Source of the DNA: Streptomyces sp. F001
GTDB lineage: Bacteria; Actinomycetota; Actinomycetes; Streptomycetales; Streptomycetaceae
Reading direction: 5' to 3'
NCBI RefSeq assembly: GCF_004187715.1
Contig: NZ_QZWF01000014.1
Coordinates: 1 to 64,000 of the forward strand
DNA length: 64,000 bases
The notes under the pieces were generated by a model that saw only the letters and a list, made by a program, of their open reading frames with translations, searched no databases and was not told the DNA's origin. The translations under genes were made by a program, and so were the position numbers. Shown one piece after another: positions 27,442-37,057 of the stretch (position 1 is the first letter of the stretch; every line of letters starts with the position of its first letter).

Positions 27442-29163
27442 ATGGCGAACCGCCAGCAGCCCAGTTCCATGCCGATCCACAAGTACGGCCGCTACGAACA
27501 GGTCGACATCCCCGACCGAACCTGGCCCGAGAACCGGATCACCGCCGCCCCCCGCTGGCTCTCCACCGACCTGCGCGACGGCAACCAGGCCCTGATCGAC
27601 CCCATGTCGCCGGTGCGCAAGCGCGCGATGTTCGACCTGCTGGTCAAGATGGGCTACAAGGAGATCGAGGTCGGCTTCCCGGCCTCGGGCCAGACCGACT
27701 TCGATTTCGTACGGTCGATCATCGAGGATCCCGGCGCCATCCCCGAGGACGTCACGATCTCCGTACTCACCCAGGCCCGCGAGGACCTGATCGAGCGGAC
27801 CGTCGAGTCCCTGAAGGGCGCACGCCGCGCCACCGTCCACCTGTACAACGCCACCGCCCCGGTGTTCCGCCGGGTCGTCTTCCGTGGCTCCAGGGACGAC
27901 ATCAAGCAGATCGCCGTCGACGGCACCCGGCTGGTCATGGAGTACGCCGAGAAGCTGCTGGGCCCCGAGACCGAGTTCGGCTACCAGTACTCGCCGGAGA
28001 TCTTCACCGACACCGAGCTGGACTTCGCGCTGGAGGTCTGCGAGGCGGTCATGGACGTCTACCAGCCCGGCCCGGGCCGCGAGATCATCCTCAACCTGCC
28101 CGCCACCGTCGAGCGCTCCACGCCCTCCACGCACGCGGACCGCTTCGAGTGGATGGGCCGCAACCTCTCCCGCCGCGAGTACGTCTGCCTGTCGATCCAC
28201 CCGCACAACGACCGCGGTACCGCCGTCGCGGCGGCCGAGCTGGCGCTGATGGCCGGCGCCGACCGTGTCGAGGGCTGCCTGTTCGGGCAGGGCGAGCGCA
28301 CCGGCAACGTCGACCTGGTCACCCTGGGCATGAACCTGTTCTCGCAGGGCGTCGACCCGCAGATCGACTTCTCCGACATCGACGAGATCCGTCGTACGTG
28401 GGAGTACTGCAACCAGATGGAGGTCCACCCGCGCCACCCGTACGTGGGCGACCTGGTCTACACGTCCTTCTCCGGCTCCCACCAGGACGCCATCAAGAAG
28501 GGCTTCGACGCCATGGAGGCCGACGCGAAGGCCAAGGGCGTCACGGTCGACGACATCGAGTGGGCGGTGCCGTACCTGCCCATCGACCCCAAGGACGTCG
28601 GCCGCTCCTACGAGGCCGTCATCCGCGTCAACTCGCAGTCCGGCAAGGGCGGCATCGCGTACGTCCTGAAGAACGACCACAAGCTGGACCTGCCGCGCCG
28701 GATGCAGATCGAGTTCTCGAAGATCATCCAGGCGAAGACGGACGCCGAGGGCGGCGAGGTCACGCCGAAGGACATCTGGGCGACCTTCCAGGACGAGTAC
28801 CTGCCGAACGCGGAGAACCCCTGGGGTCGTATCCAGGTCAAGAACGGCCAGTCCACGACCGACCGGGGCGGCGTGGACACGCTGACCGTGGAGGCCGAGG
28901 TCGACGGCGTCGAGACGACGCTGGTCGGCACCGGCAACGGCCCGATCTCCGCGTTCTTCCACGCACTGCAGGGCATCGGCGTCGACGTCCGGCTGCTGGA
29001 CTACCAGGAGCACACGATGAGCGAGGGCGCCTCCGCGCAGGCCGCCTCCTACATCGAATGCGCCATCGACGGCAAGGTTCTGTGGGGCGTCGGCATCGAT
29101 GCGAACACGACGCGCGCCTCGCTGAAGGCGGTCGTCTCGGCCGTCAACCGGACGGCTCGCTGA
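27442..29163 (+). CDS. leuA: 2-isopropylmalate synthase
   Basis: 573 aa LeuA of the long actinobacterial type, which condenses acetyl-CoA with 2-oxoisovalerate as the first committed step to leucine. LRDGNQALIDPM with the metal Asp, GYKEIEVGFPASGQTDFDFVR, the SIHPHNDRGT metal-histidine motif, and VEGCLFGQGERTGNVD. The C-terminal regulatory domain contains GTGNGPISAFFHAL for leucine feedback. ATG 27442 follows TGAGGAG. Controlled by the upstream leader/attenuator. Confidence 0.97.
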   Translation: MANRQQPSSMPIHKYGRYEQVDIPDRTWPENRITAAPRWLSTDLRDGNQALIDPMSPVRKRAMFDLLVKMGYKEIEVGFPASGQTDFDFVRSIIEDPGAIPEDVTISVLTQAREDLIERTVESLKGARRATVHLYNATAPVFRRVVFRGSRDDIKQIAVDGTRLVMEYAEKLLGPETEFGYQYSPEIFTDTELDFALEVCEAVMDVYQPGPGREIILNLPATVERSTPSTHADRFEWMGRNLSRREYVCLSIHPHNDRGTAVAAAELALMAGADRVEGCLFGQGERTGNVDLVTLGMNLFSQGVDPQIDFSDIDEIRRTWEYCNQMEVHPRHPYVGDLVYTSFSGSHQDAIKKGFDAMEADAKAKGVTVDDIEWAVPYLPIDPKDVGRSYEAVIRVNSQSGKGGIAYVLKNDHKLDLPRRMQIEFSKIIQAKTDAEGGEVTPKDIWATFQDEYLPNAENPWGRIQVKNGQSTTDRGGVDTLTVEAEVDGVETTLVGTGNGPISAFFHALQGIGVDVRLLDYQEHTMSEGASAQAASYIECAIDGKVLWGVGIDANTTRASLKAVVSAVNRTAR

Positions 29164-29231
29164 GGGGTCGCTCCGCTGGGTTGGGCCGCGATGGGGGTGC
29201 CGCGATCGGTTGTCGGTCTTCTGCGGCGCTC

Positions 29232-29290
29232 CTGTGGCTGGTCGCGCCCACGCCGCGGAGCCGCATACAGACACAGCCCCGCGCCCCTTT
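29232..29290. repeat. Streptomyces interspersed repeat (type B, long form)
   Basis: Contains GGCTGGTCGCGCCCACGCCG, then GGAGCCGCAT and CACAGCCCCGCGCCCC. The reverse complement matches the repeat at 62229-62299 and, in its ends, the short form at 12304. It occupies part of the 316-base gene-free stretch between leuA and the TerB gene, with the terminator and promoter listed separately. Confidence 0.6.
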
Positions 29291-29318
29291 CAGGGCGCTG
29301 CCCCAACCGGGGTTCAGA

Positions 29319-29360
29319 GGCTCCGCCCGCCGGTACCGGTGGGCGGAGCCCGTCGGTTTT
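29319..29360 (+). terminator. candidate leuA terminator hairpin
   Basis: GGCTCCGCCC (29319-29328) and GGGCGGAGCC (29341-29350) form a perfect 10-bp stem with a GC-rich 12-base loop, followed by GTCGGTTTT. Position and shape fit termination of leuA. Confidence 0.6.
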
Positions 29361-29367
29361 CGGCCAT

Positions 29368-29383
29368 TGACCTGTGCAGGTCA
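29368..29383. promoter_or_regulatory. palindromic operator candidate
   Basis: TGACCTG-TG-CAGGTCA, perfect 7-bp arms, 46 bases upstream of the TAACAT -10 box of the next gene. The regulator is unknown. Confidence 0.45.
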
Positions 29384-29405
29384 CGGAAAGGTCTCGTCCG
29401 GGGTA

Positions 29406-29435
29406 CTGACTCCGCGTCCGTGGTGTGGCTAACAT
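29406..29435 (+). promoter_or_regulatory. candidate promoter of TerB-domain gene
   Basis: CTGACT (29406-29411), 18-base spacer, TAACAT (29430-29435). The start codon is 44 bases further on, behind a strong ribosome binding site. Confidence 0.5.
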
Positions 29436-29479
29436 CACGCAAGCGCGGCGACGTTGCCGTGGGGTTACGGAGGTGCGAC

Positions 29480-30175
29480 GTGCTGCCAGGACGGGGACGA
29501 AACGGCCGTGCCACCAGGCGTTCGCGCATGCTGGGCACCCGTACCGCATGGACGGCCGTCGGCGACGGCGAGTTCTTCTGCCCCGGCTGCGGAGGCGACC
29601 GCAACTACCAGCGGCTGACCGGCCGCCGCCGCTTCATCCTGCTCGGCCTGCCGGTGCTGCCGCGCGGCAACACCGGGCCGGTCGTGGAGTGCGCGGCCTG
29701 CCGGCGCCACTTCGGTGCCGACGTCCTCGACCATCCGACCACCAGCCGTTTCTCGGCAATGCTCCGCGACGCCGTGCACACCGTCGCCCTCGCGGTGCTC
29801 GCCGCAGGCGGCACCCGCACCCGTACGTCGCTCACCACGGCCGCCGGCACGGTGCGTGCGGCCGGTTTCGAGGACTGCACCGAGGAACAGCTGGGCGCCC
29901 TCGTCGACGCGCTGGCCGCGGACACCGGACGGGTCTTCGGGGCGCCCTGCGGACCGGGGCTGGCCATAGAGCTGCACGAGGCCCTCGACCCGCTCGCCCC
30001 GCACCTCGCCCCGGCCGGCCGCGAGTCGATCCTTCTCCAGGGCGCCCGCATCGCCCTGGCCGACGGCCCCTACACCCCCGCCGAACGCGAGGTCCTCACC
30101 ACCGTGGGCGCCGCCCTCACCATCACGTCGGACGAGGTGAGCCGTCTGCTGGCGGCAGCGCGGACGCCGTCCTGA
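29480..30175 (+). CDS. TerB family tellurite-resistance-domain protein
   Basis: 231 aa protein with an N-terminal zinc ribbon (FFCPGCGGDRNYQ ... VVECAACRRHF) and a helical TerB-like C-terminal domain (ALADGPYTPAEREVLTTVGAALTITSDEVSRLL). TerB domains bind metal and sit in membrane-associated stress complexes; no ter operon is present here. GTG 29480 is chosen over ATG 29528 because GGAGG (29469-29473) lies 6 bases upstream. Confidence 0.8.
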   Translation: MLPGRGRNGRATRRSRMLGTRTAWTAVGDGEFFCPGCGGDRNYQRLTGRRRFILLGLPVLPRGNTGPVVECAACRRHFGADVLDHPTTSRFSAMLRDAVHTVALAVLAAGGTRTRTSLTTAAGTVRAAGFEDCTEEQLGALVDALAADTGRVFGAPCGPGLAIELHEALDPLAPHLAPAGRESILLQGARIALADGPYTPAEREVLTTVGAALTITSDEVSRLLAAARTPS

Positions 30176-30248
30176 GTGCGAACGCGAGGCGCAGGGCCCA
30201 ACTGGGCATCGTGGCCTACGAGTCGGGGCAGGTGACTCCTGGGACGAT

Positions 30249-30267
30249 GTGACCGACAACCGGTCAC
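30249..30267. promoter_or_regulatory. inverted repeat upstream of sialidase
   Basis: GTGACCG, 5-base spacer ACAAC, CGGTCAC; perfect 7-bp arms ending 21 bases before the sialidase start. Candidate operator; regulator unknown. Confidence 0.4.
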
Positions 30268-30288
30268 CGTCCTTGGGGGGTCCCTGAG

Positions 30289-31485
30289 ATGCCACGTCCG
30301 AGACGCGCCTTCCTGACCGCCGCAGCACTCCTCACCCCCGTCGCCTTCAGCTCGCTCACCGCGCCCACGCCGGCCTCCGCCGCCGGCCGGTGCACGTCCT
30401 CCGTCCCGTACGTCTCCGGGGAGGGCGGCTACGACACGTACCGCATCCCCGCCGCCGTCAGCACCCCGCGCGGCACCGTCCTCGCCTTCGCGGAGGGCCG
30501 GCGCGGCGGTGCCGGTGACTCCGGCGACATCGACGTGGTCGTCCGCCGCTCCACCGACGGCGGCTGCACCTGGGGCCCGCTGACGGTCGTCGCCGCCGGG
30601 GACGGCGACACGCGGGGCAACCCGGCGCCGGTCGTCGACCCGGGCACCGGCGCGGTCGTGCTGCTGACGTCCTACAACAGCGGTGCTGTGACGGAGGCGC
30701 AGATCATGCGCGGCGAGGTGACGCCCGCTCAGAGCCGACGCGTGTTCGTGCAGCGCAGCCTGGACGACGGGCGCCACTTCACCCGCCCGCAGGAGATCAC
30801 GGCGGCGGTGAAACGGCCGGACTGGCGCTGGTACGCCACCGGCCCCGGCCATGCGATCGCCCTCACCCGGGGCCCGCACAAGGGCCGGCTGGTGGTCCCC
30901 GCCAACCACTCCGCCGCCCCGCCCGCCGGCTCCCCCGACACCGGCGAGGAACCCCGGTACTACGGCGCCCACGCCCTTTACAGCGACAACGGCGGCCGCA
31001 CCTGGCGGCTGGGCTTCGTCGACGACTCCTACGACGGCCACAACAACGCCAACGAGTCCGCGGCCGCCCAACTCCCCGACGGCAGGATCTACTTCTCCGC
31101 CCGCGACCAGCACGGCACCAGCGCCGGCAACCGTCTCGACAGTCACTCCGGAGACGGGGCGGTCTCCCTGGAACGGCCGTACACCGTCCAGCCCACCCTC
31201 GACGACGTGCCGATCGTGCAGGGCAGCGTCCTGCACCACCCGGGCGCCGGGCTGCTGTTCTCCGGTCCGTCCGTGCCCACCGCCCGTCAGGCGATGGCCA
31301 TCTGGCGCAGCACGGACGGCGGCACGACCTTCACCAAGGCGCTCACCCTGTCCCAGCAGCGGGCCGCCTACTCCGACCTCGTACGCCTCGGCCGGAACAC
31401 GGTCGGCATCCTGTACGAGACGGGGGTGACGGGCACCTACGAGACGATCGAGTTCCGCCGGCTGCCGGTCGGCTCGCTGACCTGA
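30289..31485 (+). CDS. secreted exo-alpha-sialidase (GH33)
   Basis: 398 aa sialidase. Signal peptide RRAFLTAAALLTPVAFSSLTAPTPASA, then the six-bladed propeller. The RIP motif is YDTYRIPAAV, with the catalytic Arg. Asp-boxes STDGGCTW, SDNGGRTW and STDGGTTF are seen, and an IYFSARDQ block. Releases terminal sialic acid outside the cell. A lyase-transporter operon of sialic-acid type lies about 1.6 kb away on the other strand, so the enzyme may feed that uptake system. Confidence 0.92.
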   Translation: MPRPRRAFLTAAALLTPVAFSSLTAPTPASAAGRCTSSVPYVSGEGGYDTYRIPAAVSTPRGTVLAFAEGRRGGAGDSGDIDVVVRRSTDGGCTWGPLTVVAAGDGDTRGNPAPVVDPGTGAVVLLTSYNSGAVTEAQIMRGEVTPAQSRRVFVQRSLDDGRHFTRPQEITAAVKRPDWRWYATGPGHAIALTRGPHKGRLVVPANHSAAPPAGSPDTGEEPRYYGAHALYSDNGGRTWRLGFVDDSYDGHNNANESAAAQLPDGRIYFSARDQHGTSAGNRLDSHSGDGAVSLERPYTVQPTLDDVPIVQGSVLHHPGAGLLFSGPSVPTARQAMAIWRSTDGGTTFTKALTLSQQRAAYSDLVRLGRNTVGILYETGVTGTYETIEFRRLPVGSLT

Positions 31486-31519
31486 CCGACCGGCAGCCGG
31501 TTCCCCGCCCGGGTGCCCG

Positions 31520-33009
31520 TCAGCCGTTGAAACGCCTGCCGAGCTGGGCCTCCCCCGCGGCGGTGCCCAGCGACCCGGCGCCGAATGAGACCGAGCCGGT
31601 GCCGGTCACCTGCGTGGCTCCACCAGGGAGCACCCAGACCCCGCCCGCGCCCGCGTTCTCCCCGGAGCCCCCACGTACAGATCCGCGCGGCCGTCGCCGT
31701 TGGTGTCGGCCAGCCGTACGGCGGTGCCGAAGACGTCCCCCGCCTCGGCGCTGCCCGGCACCGACGGCGTGTTCTGGGTGAAGGTCTTCGCTGCCTGCCC
31801 GGTGAGCCCCGTCGCGGTACCCCGCAGGACGGTCACCGAACCCGCCTCGTCCCGGGTGCCCACGCCCTCGCGGCTGACGCCGACCGCGAGGTCGAGGCGG
31901 CCGTCGCCGTTCACATCCCCGAGGGACAGGCTCGCGCCGAAGTGGTCCTCGTCCTCCGCGGTGCCCGGGATTCCGGGGCTGTCCTGATGGAGCAGCGTGC
32001 GCGGGCTCGCGGTGTCCGGACCAGCGGTGCCGCCACGGACGATCTCGACCGCGCCGCCCAGCGCGTTGACGTCCTCGGTGCCGTCCATGTCGTACTCGCT
32101 GGTGCGGCCGAGGACGATGTCGACGTACCCGTCACTGTCGAGGTCACCCACCGCGACGGCCCTGCCGCCGTCCAGGGTCTTGCCGGTGTTCGCGTCCTTC
32201 AGTGTCCGGGCGGGCGTCAGTCCGGCCCGGCTGCCCGCGAAATACTGCACGAGCCGGGGGCCGTGGTACGGCAGTTCCCCGGAGCCGTGCGAGACGACGG
32301 CCACCACGTCGTCGATGCCGTCACCGTTCACATCGCCCGCGGCGAGGGCGGGGCGGCCCCACAACTCCTCCGCCGGGCCGCCGACCTCGACGTTCATCGC
32401 CTCGGTGCGGGCCGGCCCGGCCGCCCGGTCCACCGGGCCGTACGCGACCGTGGTCCCGGTGGCCAGGTCCACGTGGCCGTCCCCGTCGAAGTCGCCCGCG
32501 GTGAGCGCTTCGCCGAGATTCTGGTCGGCCCGCGTGCCCTTGATGACGGTGCCGCCGGACAGGCCGCTCGCGCCGCCCCACAGCACTGTCAGACGGCCGG
32601 CCCCCGACAGGGACCCGTTGTCCTCGTACGACGAGCCGACGACGAGGTCGGTGTAGCCGTCGCCGTCGAGGTCCCCGGTCGTCAGGGCCGTGCCGAACAG
32701 GTCGCCCTGATCGACGCCGCCCGGTACCCCGGGTGAGTTCTGGTGGTAGACCTTCCGGTGCGCCGCCTTCACCCCCGTCGACCGGACGCCGTACGTCACG
32801 GCCACGTAGCCGGCCGCCTCCTTGCCGGCCACCGTCGCGGTGTACGCGGTCACGGCCGTGTCGGTGACACCGTCGCCGTTGAAATCGACCTTCGCCGGGC
32901 CGATGGCGGTTCCGGCGGCCGGGGCGGCCTGTGCCCCGGGTGCCATCGCGGCGGTCGCCGCCATGGCGACGGCGGTGGCCACCGTCATACGAAGAGTGCG
33001 TTTGCGCAC
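31520..33009 (-). pseudogene. secreted FG-GAP (integrin-like) repeat protein, frameshifted near the C-terminus
   Basis: About 496 aa after correction. Signal peptide at the N-terminus (LRMTVATAVAMAATAAMAPGAQA). Seven FG-GAP/VCBS calcium-loop repeats follow: FNGDGVTD, LDGDGYTDL, FDGDGHVDL, VNGDGIDDV, LDSDGYVDI, VNGDGRLDL, TNGDGRADL. After LYVGAPG the frame becomes Arg-rich. Adding one base to the CCCC run 31660-31663 restores GENAGAGGVWVLPGG and ends RRFNG at 31520. Only the last ~45 residues are affected, so the propeller may still fold. GTG 33009 follows GGAGG. Probably a cell-surface or secreted binding protein. Confidence 0.85.
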
Positions 33010-33124
33010 AAGGCCTCCTGCTCAGGGTGTGCTTCGAAGTGACGAGCCGTCAGGTCGGCTCGTGCACACCCGCAAGACCCGCGGCGCAAACGAATGGTTG
33101 TACGCAGTCCACCCGACGTTCACT

Positions 33125-34059
33125 TCACAGGAGTCCCGCAGCCGCCAGGAACTTCCCCACCCGCTCCACCTCGTCCGCCGACAACGGGATCTGCGGCTCC
33201 GCCGTCGCGGGACAGGCGATGACCCCCCGCAGATGCAGGGCCGCCTTGAACGCCCCCAGCGCCGACGAACTCCCGCCCATCCGCGCCGGGTCTCCGACAC
33301 CGGCCAGGCCGAACAGGGCGCACAGCCGCTCCTGTTCGGCCCGGGCGCGCTCCCAGTCGCCGGCCCGGCACAGCCGGTAGAGGCGGACGTAGCCGTGCGG
33401 GTCGACGTTGGCGAGGCCGGGCACCGCCCCGTCGGCACCCAGCGCGAGCGCGGCGTCGACGACGACCTCGGAGCCGGTCAGCGCGGTGAACCCGGTGAGG
33501 CCGGGGTGCGTGCGGGCGGCGGTGACGACCCTGCGGAAGCCGCCGAGGTCGCCGCTGGAGTCCTTCAGCCCGGCCAGCACACCGTCCGCGGCCAGCTCCA
33601 GCACCAGCTCGGGGGCGAGCTTGGTGTGCACGGCGGACGGGATGTCGTAGGCGAGGACGGGGACCGGGGAGGCGGTGGCGAGCATCCGGTAGTGGCGGGC
33701 GATCTCCGCGGGGTGGGTGCGGTGTAGAAGGGGGCGGTCGCGACGACCGCGTCCGCGCCCGCCGCCGTGACCCGGCCCACGTGGTCCAGTACGCGCGGCG
33801 TGGTCATGTCGATCGCGCCCGCCAGGACCGGCAGCTGCCCGCCCACATGGTCCACCACCGCCCGCACGACCCGCTCGCGCTGCCCGTCCGTCAGATACGC
33901 CGCCTCCGAGGTCGAACCCAGCACGAACAGCCCGTGCACCCCGCCGGCCATCAGATGGTCGACCAGCCTGAGCAGCGAGGGCACATCCACCTCGCGGTCC
34001 GGTGTCAGGGGCGTGCAGACGGGCGGTACGACACCGATGAGCGGGGTGGGAAGGGTCAT
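33125..34059 (-). pseudogene. DapA/NanA-family aldolase (putative N-acetylneuraminate lyase), frameshifted
   Basis: Class I aldolase of the dihydrodipicolinate synthase/N-acetylneuraminate lyase family, 311 aa after correction. GVVPPVCTPLTPDREVD, FVLGSTSEAAYLTDGQRERV, YDIPSAVHTKL, and Schiff-base Lys in AGLKDSSGD. At 33721 one base is missing: restored it reads FYTRTHPAEIARHY. The start overlaps the ABC ATPase stop as ATGA, making it the last gene of the transporter operon. With the sialidase next door this favours a sialic-acid lyase, but sequence alone cannot exclude other keto-acid aldolases. Confidence 0.8.
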
Positions 34060-35078
34060 CTGGGCTCCTTCGACAGGTGCGCCTGGCCGACGAGTTCACG
34101 GGTCGGCTGGTCCTCCGCCACCGGATGGTGGCAGCGGAAGCGATGCCCGACGGTGGACGAGACGGAAATCCCGGGCATCGACTCGGCGCACTCCTCGTCC
34201 GCCTTCCAGCATCGGGTACGGAACGGGCATCCGCTCGGCGGGCGGGTCGCCGACGGCACCGGTCCGACGAGCGGGATCGGGTCGATGGGGTCGAGGAGGC
34301 CGGGGGTCGCGGAGAACAGGGCGCGGGTGTACGGGTGCCTGGACCGGTCCGTCACCCGGTCGGCCGGGGCCTCCTCCACGATCCGGCCGAGGTACATGGT
34401 GATCACCCGGTCGCTCATCCGCCGTACCGTCTGGATGTCGTGCGAGACGAACACCAGCGCCAGGCCCAGCCGCTCCTTGAGGTCCAGCAGCAGGTTGAGG
34501 ATCTGCGCGCGCACCGACACGTCCAGGGCGCTGGTCGGCTCGTCCGCCACCACCAGGTCGGGGTCGAGGGCCAGGGCGCGGGCGATGGCGACGCGTTGCC
34601 GCTGACCGCCGGAGAGCTGGCCGGGCAGCCCGTCGGCGAGCGCCCGCGGCAGTCCCACCAGCGCCATCAGCTCCCGTACCCGCTCCTCCCGTTGGGCTGC
34701 CGTACCGCGCTTGTGCACGTCCAGCGGGTCGCGCAGGATCTGCCGGACGGTCAGCCGGCGGTTCAGGGCGGTCGACGGGTCCTGGAAGATCATGCCGGTG
34801 TGGCTGCCGATCGCCGCCCGGCGCTCGTCGGCCGACATGGTCCACAGGTCACGGCCGCGGAAGGACACCGTCCCGGACGTCGGCCGCTGCACGCCCACCA
34901 GCACCTTCGCCAGCGTCGACTTGCCGCAGCCGGACTCGCCGACCACGCCGACCGTCTCGCCGGGCGCGATGGCGAGGTCGGCGCCGGTGAGGGCGTACAC
35001 CTTGTCCCGCTGGAAGACACCCCCCGTGCGGGCCTTGTGCACGACATGCACGTCGGCGAGTTCCAGCACTGCGCTCAT
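34056..35078 (-). CDS. ABC transporter ATPase, oligopeptide/sialic-acid type
   Basis: 340 aa OppF-like ATPase. Walker A GESGCGKS (47-54), Q-loop MIFQDPSTALN, signature LSGGQRQRVAIARAL, Walker B LVVADEPTSALD, H-loop SHD, and the C-terminal oligo_HPY cysteine region GCPFRTRCW...FRCHHP. Fourth gene of the operon, translationally coupled on both sides. Corresponds to SatD/SiaI if this is a sialic-acid system. Confidence 0.93.
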   Translation of the reverse strand: MSAVLELADVHVVHKARTGGVFQRDKVYALTGADLAIAPGETVGVVGESGCGKSTLAKVLVGVQRPTSGTVSFRGRDLWTMSADERRAAIGSHTGMIFQDPSTALNRRLTVRQILRDPLDVHKRGTAAQREERVRELMALVGLPRALADGLPGQLSGGQRQRVAIARALALDPDLVVADEPTSALDVSVRAQILNLLLDLKERLGLALVFVSHDIQTVRRMSDRVITMYLGRIVEEAPADRVTDRSRHPYTRALFSATPGLLDPIDPIPLVGPVPSATRPPSGCPFRTRCWKADEECAESMPGISVSSTVGHRFRCHHPVAEDQPTRELVGQAHLSKEPR

Positions 35079-37057
35079 GTGACGACCTCGCTCTCCGCCT
35101 CGCCCTCGGTCACCAGCAGGATCGCCGGATGGTGGCAGGCCGCCGTGTGGGTGCGGGTGCCCAGCAGGTCCGGGGCCGTCGTCCGGCAGGTCTCGCTCGC
35201 CATCGGGCAGCGGTCCGCGAACCGGCAGCCCGCCGGGAAGTCCGCGGGGGAGGGGACGACGCCCTTGATCTGTGTCATCCGCTCCTGGGACGACTCCAGC
35301 GACAGCACGCTGCCGAGCAGTCCGCGCGTGTAGTGGTGGGCCGGCGCCTCCACCAGGTCCGCGGTCACACCCGTCTCCACGATCTGCCCGCCGTACATCA
35401 CCACCACCCGGTCGGTGATGTCCGCGACCAGGGCGAGGTCGTGCGAGACCAGGATCAGCGCGAAGCCCAGCTCCTCGCGCAGCCTGAGCAGCAGTTCCAT
35501 GATCTGCGCCTGCACGGTCACGTCCAGCGCGGTCGTCGGCTCGTCGGCGACGATCAGCTTCGGGTCGCGGGACAGGGCCATGGCGATCAGGACACGCTGG
35601 CGCTGGCCGCCGGAGAGTTCGTGCGGGTAGCTGCGCAGGGTGCGGTCGGGGTCGAGGCCGACCATGGTGAGCAGGTCGGCGGGGGTGCGGTGCCCGCCGC
35701 GTCGTACGACCTGCTTGAGCTGGGCGCGGATGGTCATCGCGGGGTTCAGGGAGGACAGGGCGTCCTGGTAGATCATCGCCATCTCGTGGCCGAGGAGCCT
35801 GCGGCGTACCCGCATCGGCTCGGCGAGCAGGTCGCGCTGGTTGAAGCGGACCTGGCCGCGCACCCGGGCGCCCCCCGGCTGCAGGCCCATCACGGTCAGC
35901 GCCGTCAGCGACTTGCCGCAGCCCGACTCGCCGACCAGACCGAGCACTTCACCGGCGTGCACCTCGAAACTGATGCCGTCGACGATGTCCACCCCGTGGT
36001 GCCGGCGGTCGAAGCCGATCGCGAGGTTCTCGACCGCGAGCACCGGCTGCCCGTCGGGGAGCGGGCGGGCGCGGGAGCGGAGCCGGCGGGCGGCCTCGGC
36101 CAGACCGGGGAGCTGGACGACCTTGCCGCTGCCGGGCTCGGGGGCCTCCACGTGGTCGGTCTCCTTGCGTACCTCCACATCCCGCGCCGCCGGAGCCGCC
36201 CACGCGTCCGACACGCCCTCCGAGAGGATGTTCAGCGACAGCACGGTGACCAGCATCAGCAGCCCGGGGAAGACGGTCGCCCACCAGCCGCCGGTCAGCA
36301 CCATGTTCTTGCCGTCCGCGATGACGCTGCCCCACGACGGGTCCGGCGGCCTCACGCCCGCCCCGATGAAGGACAGCGACGCCTCGAAGACGATCGCCTC
36401 GGCGACCTGCACGGTGCAGAACACCAGCACCGGCGCCGCGCAGTTGACGGCGACGTGCTTGAGGACGATGTGCGGGGTGCGGGCGCCGATGACCCGTTCG
36501 GCCGTCACATAGTCCTCGCCGTACTGATCCAGCACGTTCGCCCGTACGACCCGGGCGACCGGCGGCGTGAACAGGAACGCGATCGCGCAGATCAGCACCG
36601 TGATCCCACCGCCGAACACGGCGACCAGGACGGCGGCGAGCGCAATCCCCGGGAACGCCATCACGACGTCCAGACAGCGCATCAGCGTCTCGTCCACCGC
36701 CTTGCGGGAGGTGGCCGCCACCGCACCGATCAGCGAACCAGCGACCAGGGCCAGCGCGGTGGCGCCGAGCCCGATCGCCAGCGACCAGCGGGCGCCGTAC
36801 ATCAGCCGGCTGAGGATGTCCCGGCCGAGGCTGTCCTGGCCCATCCAGTGCTCGGCGGACGGATGCCCGGTGCCGTCGACCGGCGGCAGCTGCTCCAGCG
36901 GGTCGTACGGCGCGAGCAGCGGCGCGAACACCGCGACCAGCACCACCAGCGCCAGGAAGCAGACGGCGACCTTCGACAGCAGCGGCAGCCGGCGCCAGCC
37001 GCGCAGCCGGACGCCGGGGCGGGTCAGCGCCTGGGTGAGGCTCTTGCGCGTGAACAT
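35075..37057 (-). CDS. fused ABC permease-ATPase (SatC/SiaG-like)
   Basis: 660 aa fusion. Residues 1-290 are a DppC-like permease: first membrane segment VAVCFLALVVLVAVFAPLLAPYDPLEQ, GRDILSRLMYGARWSL, and an EAA-type loop ERVIGARTPHIVLKHV. After a linker, residues 340-660 are a complete ATPase with Walker A GESGCGKS (Lys 382), LSGGQRQRVLIAMAL, VADEPTTALD and an oligo_HPY cysteine tail. Permease-ATPase fusion is the hallmark of the SatC/SiaG component of known sialic-acid ABC importers. It shares one base with the upstream permease gene (TGATG). Confidence 0.9.
   Translation of the reverse strand: MFTRKSLTQALTRPGVRLRGWRRLPLLSKVAVCFLALVVLVAVFAPLLAPYDPLEQLPPVDGTGHPSAEHWMGQDSLGRDILSRLMYGARWSLAIGLGATALALVAGSLIGAVAATSRKAVDETLMRCLDVVMAFPGIALAAVLVAVFGGGITVLICAIAFLFTPPVARVVRANVLDQYGEDYVTAERVIGARTPHIVLKHVAVNCAAPVLVFCTVQVAEAIVFEASLSFIGAGVRPPDPSWGSVIADGKNMVLTGGWWATVFPGLLMLVTVLSLNILSEGVSDAWAAPAARDVEVRKETDHVEAPEPGSGKVVQLPGLAEAARRLRSRARPLPDGQPVLAVENLAIGFDRRHHGVDIVDGISFEVHAGEVLGLVGESGCGKSLTALTVMGLQPGGARVRGQVRFNQRDLLAEPMRVRRRLLGHEMAMIYQDALSSLNPAMTIRAQLKQVVRRGGHRTPADLLTMVGLDPDRTLRSYPHELSGGQRQRVLIAMALSRDPKLIVADEPTTALDVTVQAQIMELLLRLREELGFALILVSHDLALVADITDRVVVMYGGQIVETGVTADLVEAPAHHYTRGLLGSVLSLESSQERMTQIKGVVPSPADFPAGCRFADRCPMASETCRTTAPDLLGTRTHTAACHHPAILLVTEGEAESEVVT

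Noticed and set aside
26038..29274. 1078-codon minus-strand frame across the M4 protease and leuA
   Set aside because: Out of frame with the M4 gene and antisense to leuA; GC-bias artefact.
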